Source: Bacillota bacterium (GTDB taxonomy: Bacteria > Bacillota_I > Bacilli_A > RF39 > UBA660). From it: DNA of 30,484 bases. Below the pieces are notes generated by a model. That model worked only from the letters and a program-made list of their open reading frames with translations. It did not search any database and had not been told where the DNA came from. The DNA is taken from assembly GCA_015059305.1 (NCBI GenBank), contig SVAQ01000012.1, forward strand, positions 1-30,484. Reading direction: 5' to 3'. The translations under genes were made by a program, and so were the position numbers. Shown here one piece after another: positions 13,467 through 22,284 of the stretch (its first letter is position 1; each line of letters opens with the position of its first letter).

Positions 13467-15725
13467 ATGACTAACTATATTCCTGTATTTATCTTAAGTG
13501 GGCTCGTTATTCTTCCTAATCAAGAAATAAAAATTGATCTTAATAACGATGTTAGTAAAAAGATTATTAAAGCTTCAGGGAAAAATAATGTAAATAAAGT
13601 TTTAGTAATTGCACCAAAAAATCCTCTTGAAGCCGCGCCTTCGATTGAAGATCTTCCTAAAGTGGGAGTAATAGCTAGTGTTAAAAGTAAGTTAGAGTTA
13701 TCAAATGGAAACTTAAGAATTGTTTTACGAGGAATAAATCGTGTAAAAATTGACAAGTATTATCAAAATAAAGATACAAAAGTTTTAAAATGTTCAACCG
13801 AAGTAGTGGAATTACCAGCTTTTGATGAAGCTAAAGAAAAAGCTATTTTAAGGAAATTGGTTTCCTTAACAAGAGAATACATTTCACTTAACAAGGGAGT
13901 ATCTAATAGTATTTTAAAAACAATTGAAGAAAGTACAGATATAAACGTAATCACCGATGTAATTACATCTTTTATGCCATTTAAATTTGTCAAGAAACTT
14001 GAATATATGCAGTGCATTAATCCTTTGACACGGGCTAGCAATTTAATTAATGATTTACAAGAGGAAATTAATATTAGTAACATTGATAAAGAGCTTGATG
14101 AAAAACTTCAAGAAAACTTAGAACATGGCCAAAGAGAATATATTTTAAAAGAAAAATTAAAAGAAATTAATAATGAGCTGGGAAATGCAAAAGATGATGA
14201 GATTACTATTTTAAACGAAAAAGTAGAAAGTTTAAAGATTAATAAAAAAACCAAAGATAAATTATTACATGAAATAAAAAAATACGCTTCTTGTTCGGAA
14301 TATAGTCCTGAAGGGGCTGTGATTCGTAACTATTTAGATACTGTCATAAATTTACCATGGCACAAATCTTCGAAAGAAAATAGTGATCCGAAGGAAGTGG
14401 CTAATCAGCTCGAGGAAAGACATTATGGTTTAAAAGATGTAAAAAGTCGGATAATCGAATATGTTACATTAAAGCAAACGGCGCCGGAAGTTTTACCACC
14501 AATAATTTGTTTAGTTGGACCTCCAGGGGTGGGTAAAACCTCAATTGCTATGTCGATAGCTCAAGCTTTAAAAAGGGAGTTTTATAAATTAAGTGTTGGC
14601 GGCCTTAATGATTCGATGGAGTTAATTGGTTCCCGAAGAACCTATTTGGGAGCTTCGCCTGGAAAGATAATGCAAGCCATCATTAAAAGCAAAGTGAATA
14701 ACCCCGTTATTTTAATTGATGAAGTTGATAAAATGGTTAAAGATTACAAAGGGGATCCGGCTTCAACAATGTTAGAAATTTTGGATGAAAGTCAAAATAA
14801 GTTTTTTACTGATAATTATATCGAAGAACCATTTGACATTTCAAATGTCTTATTTATTTTAACTGCTAATGAAATTGAAAATATTCCGTATACATTAAAA
14901 GATCGTTTAGAAATAATTACACTAAGTAGTTACACTATTTATGAGAAAATTGATATTGCTCGTAATTATCTTCTAAAAAATATATATGATAAGTATAATT
15001 GTAATTTTAAATGTTCGAAAGAAGTTTTAGAGTATATTGTAACTAGGTATACTAAAGAACCTGGTGTTCGTGAATTAAAAAGAATACTAGAAAAGCTAGT
15101 TCGTAAAGTAATTGTTTATGAAAAAGACCAAAAGAGCATTACAATCAATTTAGCTTGCAAGTATTTAGGTAATGAAGTTGTTAATTATTTGCCTAAAATT
15201 CGTGATTATGGCATTGCCAATGTTTTAGCATATACTATGATGGGCGGGCAAATTACCCGTGTTGAAGTTGCTAAAACTAAAGGTAATGGAAAACTACAGG
15301 TAACCGGTAATTCTGGTGAAGTTTTAAAGGAAAGCGCAAGCGTTGTTCTAACTTATTTGACTAGCGAATATGAAATTGAATCAAAAGATTTTGATGTCCA
15401 TGTTCATTTTATGAATGCATCACAAAAAAAGGAGGGCCCATCCGCCGGAGTTTCAATTGCGGTAGCAATGCTTTCGCTATTTCATAAACGAGTTATTGAT
15501 GGTCAAACGGCTTTTACTGGAGAAATTACATTAAAAGGGGATATTATGCCTATCGGTGGCCTAAAGGAAAAACTCGTTGCTGCGGCTGCTGCTGGTATTA
15601 AAACAGTCTTTATTCCGAAAGCTAATGAGCTTGATTTAGCCGATGTTCCCGTAACAATCTTTGATGAATTAGCGGTGAATCTTGTCAGTAACTTTAGCGA
15701 AATATATGATGTTCTTTTTAGATAA
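13467..15725 (+). CDS. lon: ATP-dependent protease Lon
   Basis: Lon is a cytoplasmic AAA+ serine protease that degrades misfolded and regulatory proteins. I use the ATG at 13467 (MTNYIPVFILSGLVILPNQE), preceded by GGGAGG; a TTG five codons earlier overlaps that site. Domain order over 752 residues: N-terminal substrate-binding domain (1-190), a charged coiled coil (200-280), AAA+ module with Walker A GPPGVGKTS (near 352), Walker B VILIDEVDKM and the arginine-finger region, then the protease domain with Ser-Lys dyad: Ser in KKEGPSAGVS (near 658) and Lys in GGLKEKLVAA (near 701). The N-domain is slightly short compared with B. subtilis LonA (774). Single gene behind its own promoter. Confidence 0.97.
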   Translation: MTNYIPVFILSGLVILPNQEIKIDLNNDVSKKIIKASGKNNVNKVLVIAPKNPLEAAPSIEDLPKVGVIASVKSKLELSNGNLRIVLRGINRVKIDKYYQNKDTKVLKCSTEVVELPAFDEAKEKAILRKLVSLTREYISLNKGVSNSILKTIEESTDINVITDVITSFMPFKFVKKLEYMQCINPLTRASNLINDLQEEINISNIDKELDEKLQENLEHGQREYILKEKLKEINNELGNAKDDEITILNEKVESLKINKKTKDKLLHEIKKYASCSEYSPEGAVIRNYLDTVINLPWHKSSKENSDPKEVANQLEERHYGLKDVKSRIIEYVTLKQTAPEVLPPIICLVGPPGVGKTSIAMSIAQALKREFYKLSVGGLNDSMELIGSRRTYLGASPGKIMQAIIKSKVNNPVILIDEVDKMVKDYKGDPASTMLEILDESQNKFFTDNYIEEPFDISNVLFILTANEIENIPYTLKDRLEIITLSSYTIYEKIDIARNYLLKNIYDKYNCNFKCSKEVLEYIVTRYTKEPGVRELKRILEKLVRKVIVYEKDQKSITINLACKYLGNEVVNYLPKIRDYGIANVLAYTMMGGQITRVEVAKTKGNGKLQVTGNSGEVLKESASVVLTYLTSEYEIESKDFDVHVHFMNASQKKEGPSAGVSIAVAMLSLFHKRVIDGQTAFTGEITLKGDIMPIGGLKEKLVAAAAAGIKTVFIPKANELDLADVPVTIFDELAVNLVSNFSEIYDVLFR

Positions 15726-15728
15726 GTA

Positions 15729-15737
15729 TGATATAAT
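15729..15737 (+). promoter_or_regulatory. Extended -10 promoter of the hydrolase-Mur ligase-ddl cluster
   Basis: TGATATAAT (15729-15737) directly after the lon stop, without a clear -35. GGAAGTG precedes the next ATG. Confidence 0.5.
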
Positions 15738-15773
15738 CTAATTGTGTGTTAATTATTAAATGGAAGTGAATTA

Positions 15774-16496
15774 ATGAATATTAATGATATAAATTATCTT
15801 GACTACGGAGAAGATAAGCAAGGGACAATTGTGCTTCTTCATGGTTGGGGACAAAATATTGAAATGATGGATATGTTAGGACGTCCTTTTTCAGATAAAT
15901 ATCGAATTATTGTCTTAGATTTACCTGGTTTTGGTAAATCTAAAGAACCAAATAAACCTTCGAGCGTTAGTGATTATGCAACCGCAGTATATATGCTTTT
16001 AAAAAAAATCAAAGTTGATAAACCAATTTTAGTAGGCCATTCTTTTGGGGGACGAATTTCGATTTGCTATGCTGCGAAATATCCCACTTCAAAAGTTGTG
16101 CTATTATCTGCACCTTTTAGACCATCAATGCAAAAAAAATCTAATTGGAAAGTAAAAGTGTTTAATGTTATTAAAAAAATCAAATTTTTAAAGCCGCTTC
16201 GCGAGTATCTGAGAAATAAGTGGGGTTCCGAAGACTATAAGAACGCAAGTGAAATTAATCGAGGGACGCTTGTTAAAGTCGTTAATGAAGATTTAACGAA
16301 ATATGCGCAAACAATTAAGTGCCCAGTGTTAATGATTTATGGGAAACTAGATGAAGCTGTACCAATTACGGAAGCAAGAGTATTAGAAAATTTAATTGAT
16401 GATGCTGGCCTAGTCGAGTATGATAATGCTCATCATTATGCTTATTTAGAACGCTTGAATCAAACTTTAGCAATTTTAAACAACTTTTTTGAATAA
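15774..16496 (+). CDS. Alpha/beta hydrolase
   Basis: The 240-residue protein is a minimal alpha/beta-hydrolase. It shows the oxyanion HGWGQN segment (about 22-27), the DLPGFGKS strand-turn, the nucleophile elbow GHSFGG (Ser near 89), the acid Asp in YGKLDEAVP (near 193), and the base His in NAHHYAYLE (near 219). No signal peptide, so cytoplasmic. A small cap region of about 40 basic residues (KVKVFNVIKKIKFLKPLREY) could cover the active site. It is the first gene of a cluster with the Mur ligase (12-base gap) and ddl, which suggests but does not prove a link to cell-wall or lipid metabolism. The substrate cannot be told from the sequence. Confidence 0.88.
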   Translation: MNINDINYLDYGEDKQGTIVLLHGWGQNIEMMDMLGRPFSDKYRIIVLDLPGFGKSKEPNKPSSVSDYATAVYMLLKKIKVDKPILVGHSFGGRISICYAAKYPTSKVVLLSAPFRPSMQKKSNWKVKVFNVIKKIKFLKPLREYLRNKWGSEDYKNASEINRGTLVKVVNEDLTKYAQTIKCPVLMIYGKLDEAVPITEARVLENLIDDAGLVEYDNAHHYAYLERLNQTLAILNNFFE

Positions 16497-16508
16497 AAGG
16501 AGGATAAT

Positions 16509-18089
16509 ATGAAAAATATTATAAGTGTACTTTTGTTAGATCTTTTATTTATTTTTACTTTGCTTTATGAATTGCAAATGTTACAACAAAACAGCTATAA
16601 CGAAAATGGTAAATTTTATCGCTTTTTAATTAACGATATTAAGAAGAATTATAAAATTTATTTATTGAAATATTTATTAGGATTTGTTTTATTATTATCT
16701 AAAGATATTAATATTTGGTTATTTATTTTTTACTTACTAACAATGATAATTTTGGTAGTATCAGCTTATGCAAATTATCAAAAGCATAACGATAAATTAC
16801 CTTTAAAATTTACTAAAAGAGTTATGAGAATTATTAGTTTAGATTTAATTTTCTATGTTCTTTTGCAAATTATTAGTGCTCGTTATACTTTGTCTCAATT
16901 TACAGGGCTTAGTTTAATTTATATAAGTATTAATGCTTTTGTTTTAATTATTGTTGTTTATTTATTACAGCCAATTGAAAAAATGGTTTTTAATCGGTAT
17001 AAAAAAATGGCCCTAGCAAAACTTGATAAAATGAAGAATGTAAAGATCATAGGAATTACTGGTTCATTTGGTAAAACTAGTACTAAAATGATTTTAGATT
17101 CACTTTTAAGAACAACGTATAAAGGTTTTTATACTCCGGCATCGTTTAATACTCCAAATGGCCTTTTATTAACGATTAATAATGAACCAACCATTTTTAA
17201 TGATTATTTTATTAGTGAAATGGGAGCTAAAAATATTGGCGAAATTAAAGAATTGTGTGATTTAGTTCATCCTAAATATGGAATATTGACTTCGATTGGT
17301 GCTGCGCATTTGGAGAGTTTTAAAAGTTTAGAAAATGTTTGTAAAACAAAATTTGAATTAATTGAATCACTTCCAAGTGATGGAGTAGCTATATTAAATA
17401 AGGATGATGAATATCAAAGAAAATATCAATTAAAAAATAAATGTAAAGTTATATGGATTGGAATTGAAAATGAAGCTGATGTAATGGCCCAAAATATGAA
17501 AATTACCAATAAGGGAACAACATTTGATATTGTGTTTAAATCCCAAAAGAAAAAACTTACAGTAACAACTATTTTGTTAGGTCAAAAAAATATTTATAAT
17601 ATTTTGTCTAGCGTTGCATTAGCTAATCATTTAGGCGTTAAAGATCAAGCGATAATTCAAGGTGTTAAAAATATTGCACCAATTAATCATCGTTTAGAAA
17701 TTAAAAAACATAACAATATCACTATTATTGATGATTCTTTTAATTCGAATCCTGAAGGTGCCAAAAATGCCATTGAAGTACTAGCTTTGATGGACGGCGA
17801 AAAGGTAATAATTACGCCAGGAATGGTTGAAATGGGTGACAAACAAGCTGAATTAAATGAAATGTTTGGCAAGCAAATAGCGGATGTCTGTGATAAAGTA
17901 TATTTAGTAGGAAAAAAACAAACTGAGCCAATTTATAATGGCCTTATTAAAAATAAATATTCTCATGATAAGATATTTGTTTGTCGGTCATTTAAAGAAG
18001 CTTATAATGAAGTAGTAAAAACATCTGGAAATCAAAAGATGACAATCTTAATTGAAAACGATTTGCCAGATAGTTATATGGAGGAATAA
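16509..18089 (+). CDS. Membrane-anchored MurF-like Mur ligase
   Basis: The 526-residue protein joins a membrane domain to a Mur ligase. Residues 1-165 hold about five hydrophobic helices, where ordinary MurF has its UDP-MurNAc-tripeptide-binding N-domain. The central ligase domain follows with P-loop GITGSFGKTST (about 180-190), SEMGAKNIGEI, the SIGAAHLESF motif and KTKFELIESL. The C-domain has INHRLEI and DDSFNSNPEGAKNA, the typical MurF C-terminal signature. MurF adds D-Ala-D-Ala to the peptidoglycan precursor; the gene is followed three bases later by ddl, which makes D-Ala-D-Ala, supporting this role. Because the N-domain is replaced, it may instead act on a lipid-linked or other substrate. 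GGAGG precedes the ATG. I leave the symbol empty for that reason. Confidence 0.85.
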   Translation: MKNIISVLLLDLLFIFTLLYELQMLQQNSYNENGKFYRFLINDIKKNYKIYLLKYLLGFVLLLSKDINIWLFIFYLLTMIILVVSAYANYQKHNDKLPLKFTKRVMRIISLDLIFYVLLQIISARYTLSQFTGLSLIYISINAFVLIIVVYLLQPIEKMVFNRYKKMALAKLDKMKNVKIIGITGSFGKTSTKMILDSLLRTTYKGFYTPASFNTPNGLLLTINNEPTIFNDYFISEMGAKNIGEIKELCDLVHPKYGILTSIGAAHLESFKSLENVCKTKFELIESLPSDGVAILNKDDEYQRKYQLKNKCKVIWIGIENEADVMAQNMKITNKGTTFDIVFKSQKKKLTVTTILLGQKNIYNILSSVALANHLGVKDQAIIQGVKNIAPINHRLEIKKHNNITIIDDSFNSNPEGAKNAIEVLALMDGEKVIITPGMVEMGDKQAELNEMFGKQIADVCDKVYLVGKKQTEPIYNGLIKNKYSHDKIFVCRSFKEAYNEVVKTSGNQKMTILIENDLPDSYMEE

Positions 18090-18092
18090 ATT

Positions 18093-19265
18093 ATGAAAAT
18101 TAATGTTGGGGTATTATACGGTGGAAATTCAACAGAACACGAAATTAGTATTATTAGTGCAGTTCAAGCAATGAATAATATGGATAAAGAAAAGTATACA
18201 ATAGTACCAATCTATTTATCAAAAGAAAGTAATATGTATACTGGTGAAGACTTTTTAAATATGGATGTTTATAAAGATCTTAATAAATTAAAACAAAAAG
18301 CGACAGAAGTTATTCTAACTAAAAAAAATAATGAATTTGTTTTAATGAAAAATAAGTTCCCATATTCTATTGTTTCTAAGATTGATGTAGCATTTCCAAT
18401 TATGCATGGTTACAATACTGAGGATGGTTCGATCGCTGGCTTTTTAGAAGTATTAGGAATTCCATTTTGCGAAAGTGATATTTATGCATCTGTGATTGGG
18501 CAAGATAAAATTTTTCAAAAACAGGTTTTAGTTGCAAACGGAGTAAATGTTGTTGATTATAAATATTTTTATGAAAGTGAATATTTAGCTGATTCGGAAA
18601 AAGTATTAAAAGAGATTCTTAAGTTAAAATTTCCTGTTATTGTTAAACCTGCTAGACAAGGAAGTAGCGTAGGAATCAAAGTTGCTAAAACTAAGGAAGA
18701 ATTAATTGAAGCTATAGATGATGCCATTAACTATGATGAGAAAATTTTAGTTGAAAAAGTTGTTGAAAATCTTTGCGAACTTAATTGCTCAGTAGTTGGT
18801 GATAATAGTGAATATGAGACTAGTTTAATCGAAGAGGTTTATGGCAGTGATGAAATATTATCTTATAAAGATAAATATATGTCTGATTCATCTTCGAAAA
18901 ATGGTCCATCTAAAGGTATGGCTTCGACTGGAAGAAGAATTCCTGCGGATATTTCGAAAAAAGCTCAAAACAAGATTGAAGAAATGTCAATTGCTGCCTG
19001 TCGCGCACTTAATACATGCGGCGTAGTTCGGATTGATTATTTAATGGATAAGAAAACAGGTGACATTTATTTAAACGAATTAAATATTGTTCCTGGTTCA
19101 CTATCGTTTTATCTATGGTCTCCGAAAGGAGTAGAGTATAAAGAATTGCTTACACGAATTATTGATTGTGGTATTAAAAAATATCAAAATAAAGCTAAAA
19201 AACTATCATCATTTGAAACTAATGTCCTTGCTAGTTTTAGCGGAAGCAAAGGTGTAAAAAAATAA
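18093..19265 (+). CDS. ddl: D-alanine--D-alanine ligase
   Basis: Ddl joins two D-alanines using ATP. The 390-residue ATP-grasp protein starts MKINVGVLYGGNSTEHEISI, the family signature GGxSxEHExS, and continues with FPIMHGYNTEDGSIAGFLEVLGIP, FPVIVKPARQGSSVGI (ATP-binding loop), the omega loop SYKDKYMSDSS with the Lys-Tyr pair typical of D-Ala-D-Ala rather than D-Ala-D-Lac ligases, and the metal-binding VRIDYLMDKKTGDIYLNELN end. It is slightly longer than usual (about 360), with extra loop sequence and a short basic tail. The ribosome binding site GGAGG lies inside the end of the upstream Mur ligase gene, so the two are translationally close. Confidence 0.95.
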   Translation: MKINVGVLYGGNSTEHEISIISAVQAMNNMDKEKYTIVPIYLSKESNMYTGEDFLNMDVYKDLNKLKQKATEVILTKKNNEFVLMKNKFPYSIVSKIDVAFPIMHGYNTEDGSIAGFLEVLGIPFCESDIYASVIGQDKIFQKQVLVANGVNVVDYKYFYESEYLADSEKVLKEILKLKFPVIVKPARQGSSVGIKVAKTKEELIEAIDDAINYDEKILVEKVVENLCELNCSVVGDNSEYETSLIEEVYGSDEILSYKDKYMSDSSSKNGPSKGMASTGRRIPADISKKAQNKIEEMSIAACRALNTCGVVRIDYLMDKKTGDIYLNELNIVPGSLSFYLWSPKGVEYKELLTRIIDCGIKKYQNKAKKLSSFETNVLASFSGSKGVKK

Positions 19266-19271
19266 TCTTAT

Positions 19272-19297
19272 AGTTCACTTAACGGTGAGCTTTTTTA
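19272..19297 (+). terminator. Terminator after ddl
   Basis: AGTTCAC (19272-19278) pairs with GTGAGCT (19285-19291) with one G-U pair, followed by a T-run. Confidence 0.75.
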
Positions 19298-19313
19298 TTT
19301 ATAAATTTTTCAA

Positions 19314-19336
19314 TAAAAAAACTCGATTTCTCGAGT
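19314..19336 (-). terminator. Terminator of the minus-strand pilus ATPase gene
   Basis: On the minus strand ACTCGA-GAAA-TCGAGT is followed by seven Ts (plus-strand A-run 19314-19320). It starts two bases past the stop codon. Confidence 0.85.
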
Positions 19337-19338
19337 CT

Positions 19339-20667
19339 TTATAAAGTTTCTATTATGTTTTCTAGCTGTCCGTTAGTGATATTATCTTCGTTAGCGGATT
19401 TTTGTTTGTCATTTGTGCCAATATCACTTCCAATAAAAGCTTTTTTGATATCGTCGTCGTCTTCGCCAAAGTCATCTTCAATACTAATTACCCGAATAAT
19501 TTCATCAATACTAGTAGTACCGATTATAACTTTTTCTAAGCCGTCTTCTAAAAGGGTAAAGGTATTTTTCTTGTCATAAACTAGCTTTCTTAAATCTTGT
19601 TTGCGGAGATTGTTAGTAATTGCATCACGGATATCTTGGTTTAATACTAAGACTTCGTGGACCGCCGCCCGGCCGCGGTATCCAGAAAAGCAATCATCAC
19701 AACCAACAGGTTCATAGATTGCATTGATATCTTTATTAAGTATTTTTTTAAATAAGTTCTTTTCATAAGCTGTAGTAGGTCTTGACTTACGACATTTAGG
19801 ACATAGCTTTTTAACTAATCTTTGAGAAATGATACCATTAAGCGCAGTTCCTAAAAGATATCTTTCGATGTCCATATCAAGAAGTCTTTCAATTGTATTT
19901 AGTGAGTTATTGGTGTGGATAGTAGATAATACTAAGTGCCCTGTGATTGAGGCTCTAACAGCGATACGTGCAGTTTCACCATCACGAATTTCTCCAATCA
20001 TTATTACATCTGGGTCTTGACGTAAGATACTTCTTAAAGTAGTGTTAAAATCTAAGCCAATTTCACTCATAACTTGAACTTGATTTAAACCTTTCATTTT
20101 CATTTCTACGGGATCTTCGACAGTAATAATATTGGTTTCAGGCTTATTTAACCTTTGCAGCATAGAGTAAACTGTTGTTGATTTACCAGACCCAGTAGCA
20201 CCAGCGACTAAAATAATACCATTGGGATTAGCAATAACTTTTTTGATTTTTTCTAAGTTGTGTTCTGAAAAACCTAATGTTTCTAATCCTGCAAGCGACA
20301 TAGTATAATCCAAAATTCTGATTACAATTTTTTCACCATGGATTGTGGGTAGGGAAGACACACGCATATCAAGCTGGCGATTATCTTCTAGTCTTTTGAT
20401 AGCTCCGTCTTGTGGCAAACGCATTTCTGTAATATTCATCCCACTGATAATTTTAACTCTTGTGGCTAAATTCTTTTTTACAGAGTCAGGAACTTTTGCA
20501 TAGTCATGAAGTTCGCCATCTATTCTTATTCGAACATTAATTGATTTATCATCGGGATCAAAGTGAATATCTGATGCACCTTTTTTAATAGAATCTTCGA
20601 TTATTTCATTAACGATATCAACGACCGGTTTATTTTCGTAGTCAAACTCTCTAAACATACTATTCAC
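19339..20667 (-). CDS. Type II/IV secretion or pilus assembly ATPase (GspE/PilB family)
   Basis: The 442-residue ATPase would power pilus or pseudopilus extension at the inner face of the membrane. It starts with the N2-type domain (KKGASDIHFDPDD, about 28-120), then Walker A GATGSGKST (156-164), the Asp box ITVEDPVE, Walker B-type PDVIMIGEIRD (219-229), the His box GHLVLSTIHTN, and a zinc-binding tetracysteine (Cys289, 292, 323, 326), typical of GspE/PilB rather than PilT. It lacks the N1/MshEN domain of full-length PilB and so is nearer ComGA in size. The tail after 400 is acidic (DDFGEDDDD) and polar. The GTG at 20667 is chosen because AAAGGGAT lies five bases before it; the ATG at 20658 is too far. 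No pilC or peptidase gene is adjacent. Confidence 0.93.
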   Translation of the reverse strand: MNSMFREFDYENKPVVDIVNEIIEDSIKKGASDIHFDPDDKSINVRIRIDGELHDYAKVPDSVKKNLATRVKIISGMNITEMRLPQDGAIKRLEDNRQLDMRVSSLPTIHGEKIVIRILDYTMSLAGLETLGFSEHNLEKIKKVIANPNGIILVAGATGSGKSTTVYSMLQRLNKPETNIITVEDPVEMKMKGLNQVQVMSEIGLDFNTTLRSILRQDPDVIMIGEIRDGETARIAVRASITGHLVLSTIHTNNSLNTIERLLDMDIERYLLGTALNGIISQRLVKKLCPKCRKSRPTTAYEKNLFKKILNKDINAIYEPVGCDDCFSGYRGRAAVHEVLVLNQDIRDAITNNLRKQDLRKLVYDKKNTFTLLEDGLEKVIIGTTSIDEIIRVISIEDDFGEDDDDIKKAFIGSDIGTNDKQKSANEDNITNGQLENIIETL

Positions 20668-20688
20668 ACTATCCCTTTACTATAAATA

Positions 20689-20717
20689 ATTATAATATAA
20701 TATTTTTTATTTAACAA
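20689..20717 (-). promoter_or_regulatory. Promoter of the pilus ATPase gene (minus strand)
   Basis: Reading the minus strand: TTGTTA (20717-20712), a 17-base spacer, TATAAT (20694-20689). Start would be near 20682. Confidence 0.65.
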
Positions 20718-20850
20718 GACTTACTAAAGACAATTTTTTTATCCTAACAATAATTTACAATGCTTGTCAAAAATTTACTTTTTTAATATTTATTAAGCGT
20801 TGTTTTTTTACTATATATTTGATAACATTATAGATAATAAGAGGGATAGA

Positions 20851-21987
20851 ATGAAAAAGAAAATATTTATAGCAATTTTACTTATTGTAGGCTTTATCGC
20901 TGCGCTTTTAATATTGCTGCCGGATAAAAAAGATAAAACTTTAAGTAGTATAACTCCAAGCGTATCTAATCAACTTTCAATCTTAATATGTGATAATGAA
21001 GGGGAAAATTGTGATGAAAGCGCAAACGTACCAACAGGCAGTTATATTATAGATGAGGAGCAAACGTATTGTGAAGGTGGTGGCAAAGTAGGAAATTATG
21101 ACGCAAGTGCCGGAACGATTAAATATAATGTCAAAGGCAATGATGAATGTACTATTTATTTTAAAGAATCAATAAACTATTTGTCGCAAATGGTTTTAGC
21201 TAAGGAAAGTAGTAGAGATTACACTTCTTCTCAAGATGGCTCTATATACCGTGTTGTTAATCAAAATGGTGTGAGATATGAAGGTAAAAATCCAGATAAT
21301 TATGTAGAGTTTAATGGTGGTGAATTGTGGCGAATTATTGGGACATTTAATGGCGCTGATATTGGTCTAGATTCTACAAAATATTATACGAAAATTATTA
21401 AAGCTCAAAGCACAATTACTAAAGCGCAAGGTAATACTCTTGCTGGAACCTATCTTGACTGGGTAAATTCTCCGGCTAATACATACTTAAATGGTGAATA
21501 TTATAATAGTTTAACAAGCGATGCTCAAAATATGATTGCAAAATATAATGATGAATTTTCAACTTGGCATATAAGAGCGGCTGCGGAGTGGCAGGATTTT
21601 TTTGCTTCTGATTGGTATAGCATAGAAAGGAGCACAGGAACAGCGGTTTCTGTTGCTACCCAAAATGCAGCAATCGGATTAATGTATCCAAGTGATTATG
21701 GATATGCGGCATATGGATCTAATTGTAATAATACTAGCACTGAAACTTTGGATAATTATAGTAATAATTGTGGTACTGTTGACTGGCTAAGTTTAAGTGG
21801 AGAGAATCCGCAGTGGTTAATCACCACGCTATATTGGTCATCTTCATCTTCAATGAGCGTAATAAACCGTGCGGTACAGCCACTTATTGGCATGGAAAGA
21901 CTTATCTTTCCAACTCTTTATTTGGAAGCCGATATTGTAGTTGATTCAGGGGAAGGAACATCTGAATTACCATATATTTTAAAATAA
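20851..21987 (+). CDS. Membrane-anchored Cys-containing surface protein, paralog 1
   Basis: I start at the ATG at 20851 (GAGGGAT upstream); a TTG at 20800 has no ribosome binding site and adds a non-signal-like segment. The 378 residues begin with MKKKIFIAILLIVGFIAALLILL, an uncleaved signal anchor. Next comes a domain of about 75 residues with four cysteines (SILICDNEGENC, TYCEGGGKV, NDECTIYF). Then comes a larger domain starting KESSRDYTSSQDGSIYRVVN, with VEFNGGELWRIIGTFN, a WVNSPANTYLNGEYYNSL segment and PSDYGYAAYGSNCNN. The C-terminal domain recalls the WR-II-G surface domains found in many copies in uncultured Bacilli. It is divergent from the pilus ATPase, with no prepilin signal. Function unknown; an extracellular role is inferred from topology. 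Confidence 0.75.
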   Translation: MKKKIFIAILLIVGFIAALLILLPDKKDKTLSSITPSVSNQLSILICDNEGENCDESANVPTGSYIIDEEQTYCEGGGKVGNYDASAGTIKYNVKGNDECTIYFKESINYLSQMVLAKESSRDYTSSQDGSIYRVVNQNGVRYEGKNPDNYVEFNGGELWRIIGTFNGADIGLDSTKYYTKIIKAQSTITKAQGNTLAGTYLDWVNSPANTYLNGEYYNSLTSDAQNMIAKYNDEFSTWHIRAAAEWQDFFASDWYSIERSTGTAVSVATQNAAIGLMYPSDYGYAAYGSNCNNTSTETLDNYSNNCGTVDWLSLSGENPQWLITTLYWSSSSSMSVINRAVQPLIGMERLIFPTLYLEADIVVDSGEGTSELPYILK

Positions 21988-21998
21988 CTTTATTAACT

Positions 21999-22027
21999 AA
22001 AAAAGATATTCTTGAAATATCTTTTTT
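21999..22027 (+). terminator. Terminator after surface-protein paralog 1
   Basis: AAAAAAGATAT (21999-22009) and ATATCTTTTTT (22017-22027) form a perfect 11-bp stem with a 7-base loop. Confidence 0.85.
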
Positions 22028-22083
22028 CATGCTATAACAAATTTTATTAATCTTTAGTATATAATAAAAAGATTAGGAAGAAT

Positions 22084-22194
22084 ATGAAAAAAGAGCCACA
22101 AGAAACGCGTGTAAATTTAGATGATTTTGGAAAATTAACAACCAAGGAAAAAGTTAGTGTTTACAAAGGGGTGGCCTTTTTGTTCAAAAATTAA
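22084..22194 (+). CDS. 36-codon ORF with its own promoter and ribosome binding site, perhaps a truncated gene
   Basis: The product begins MKKEPQETRVNLDDFGKLTT and ends VYKGVAFLFKN. TATAAT at 22060-22065 and AGGAAG four bases before the ATG look genuine, yet a hairpin AAAGG/CCTTT with a T-run (about 22166-22182) lies within the last codons. That suggests the start of a longer gene whose body was deleted up to its terminator, as seen for glmS in this window. It might also be a true small protein. I recognise no family. Confidence 0.35.
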   Translation: MKKEPQETRVNLDDFGKLTTKEKVSVYKGVAFLFKN

Positions 22195-22217
22195 TGTAAT
22201 TCGAACGTTTGTATTGT

Positions 22218-22249
<32 letters not shown>

Positions 22250-22284
22250 GATATTATGCGGAAAAATAAGGGTAGGCGTAATAA

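Noticed and set aside
13520..14083. Two minus-strand ORFs inside lon
   Set aside because: Both are shadows of the lon reading frame, rich in Leu, Ile, Phe and Ser as expected for antisense of AT-rich genes.
20800..20850. N-terminal extension of surface-protein paralog 1 from TTG 20800
   Set aside because: No ribosome binding site; the ATG at 20851 has GAGGGAT and gives a proper signal anchor.
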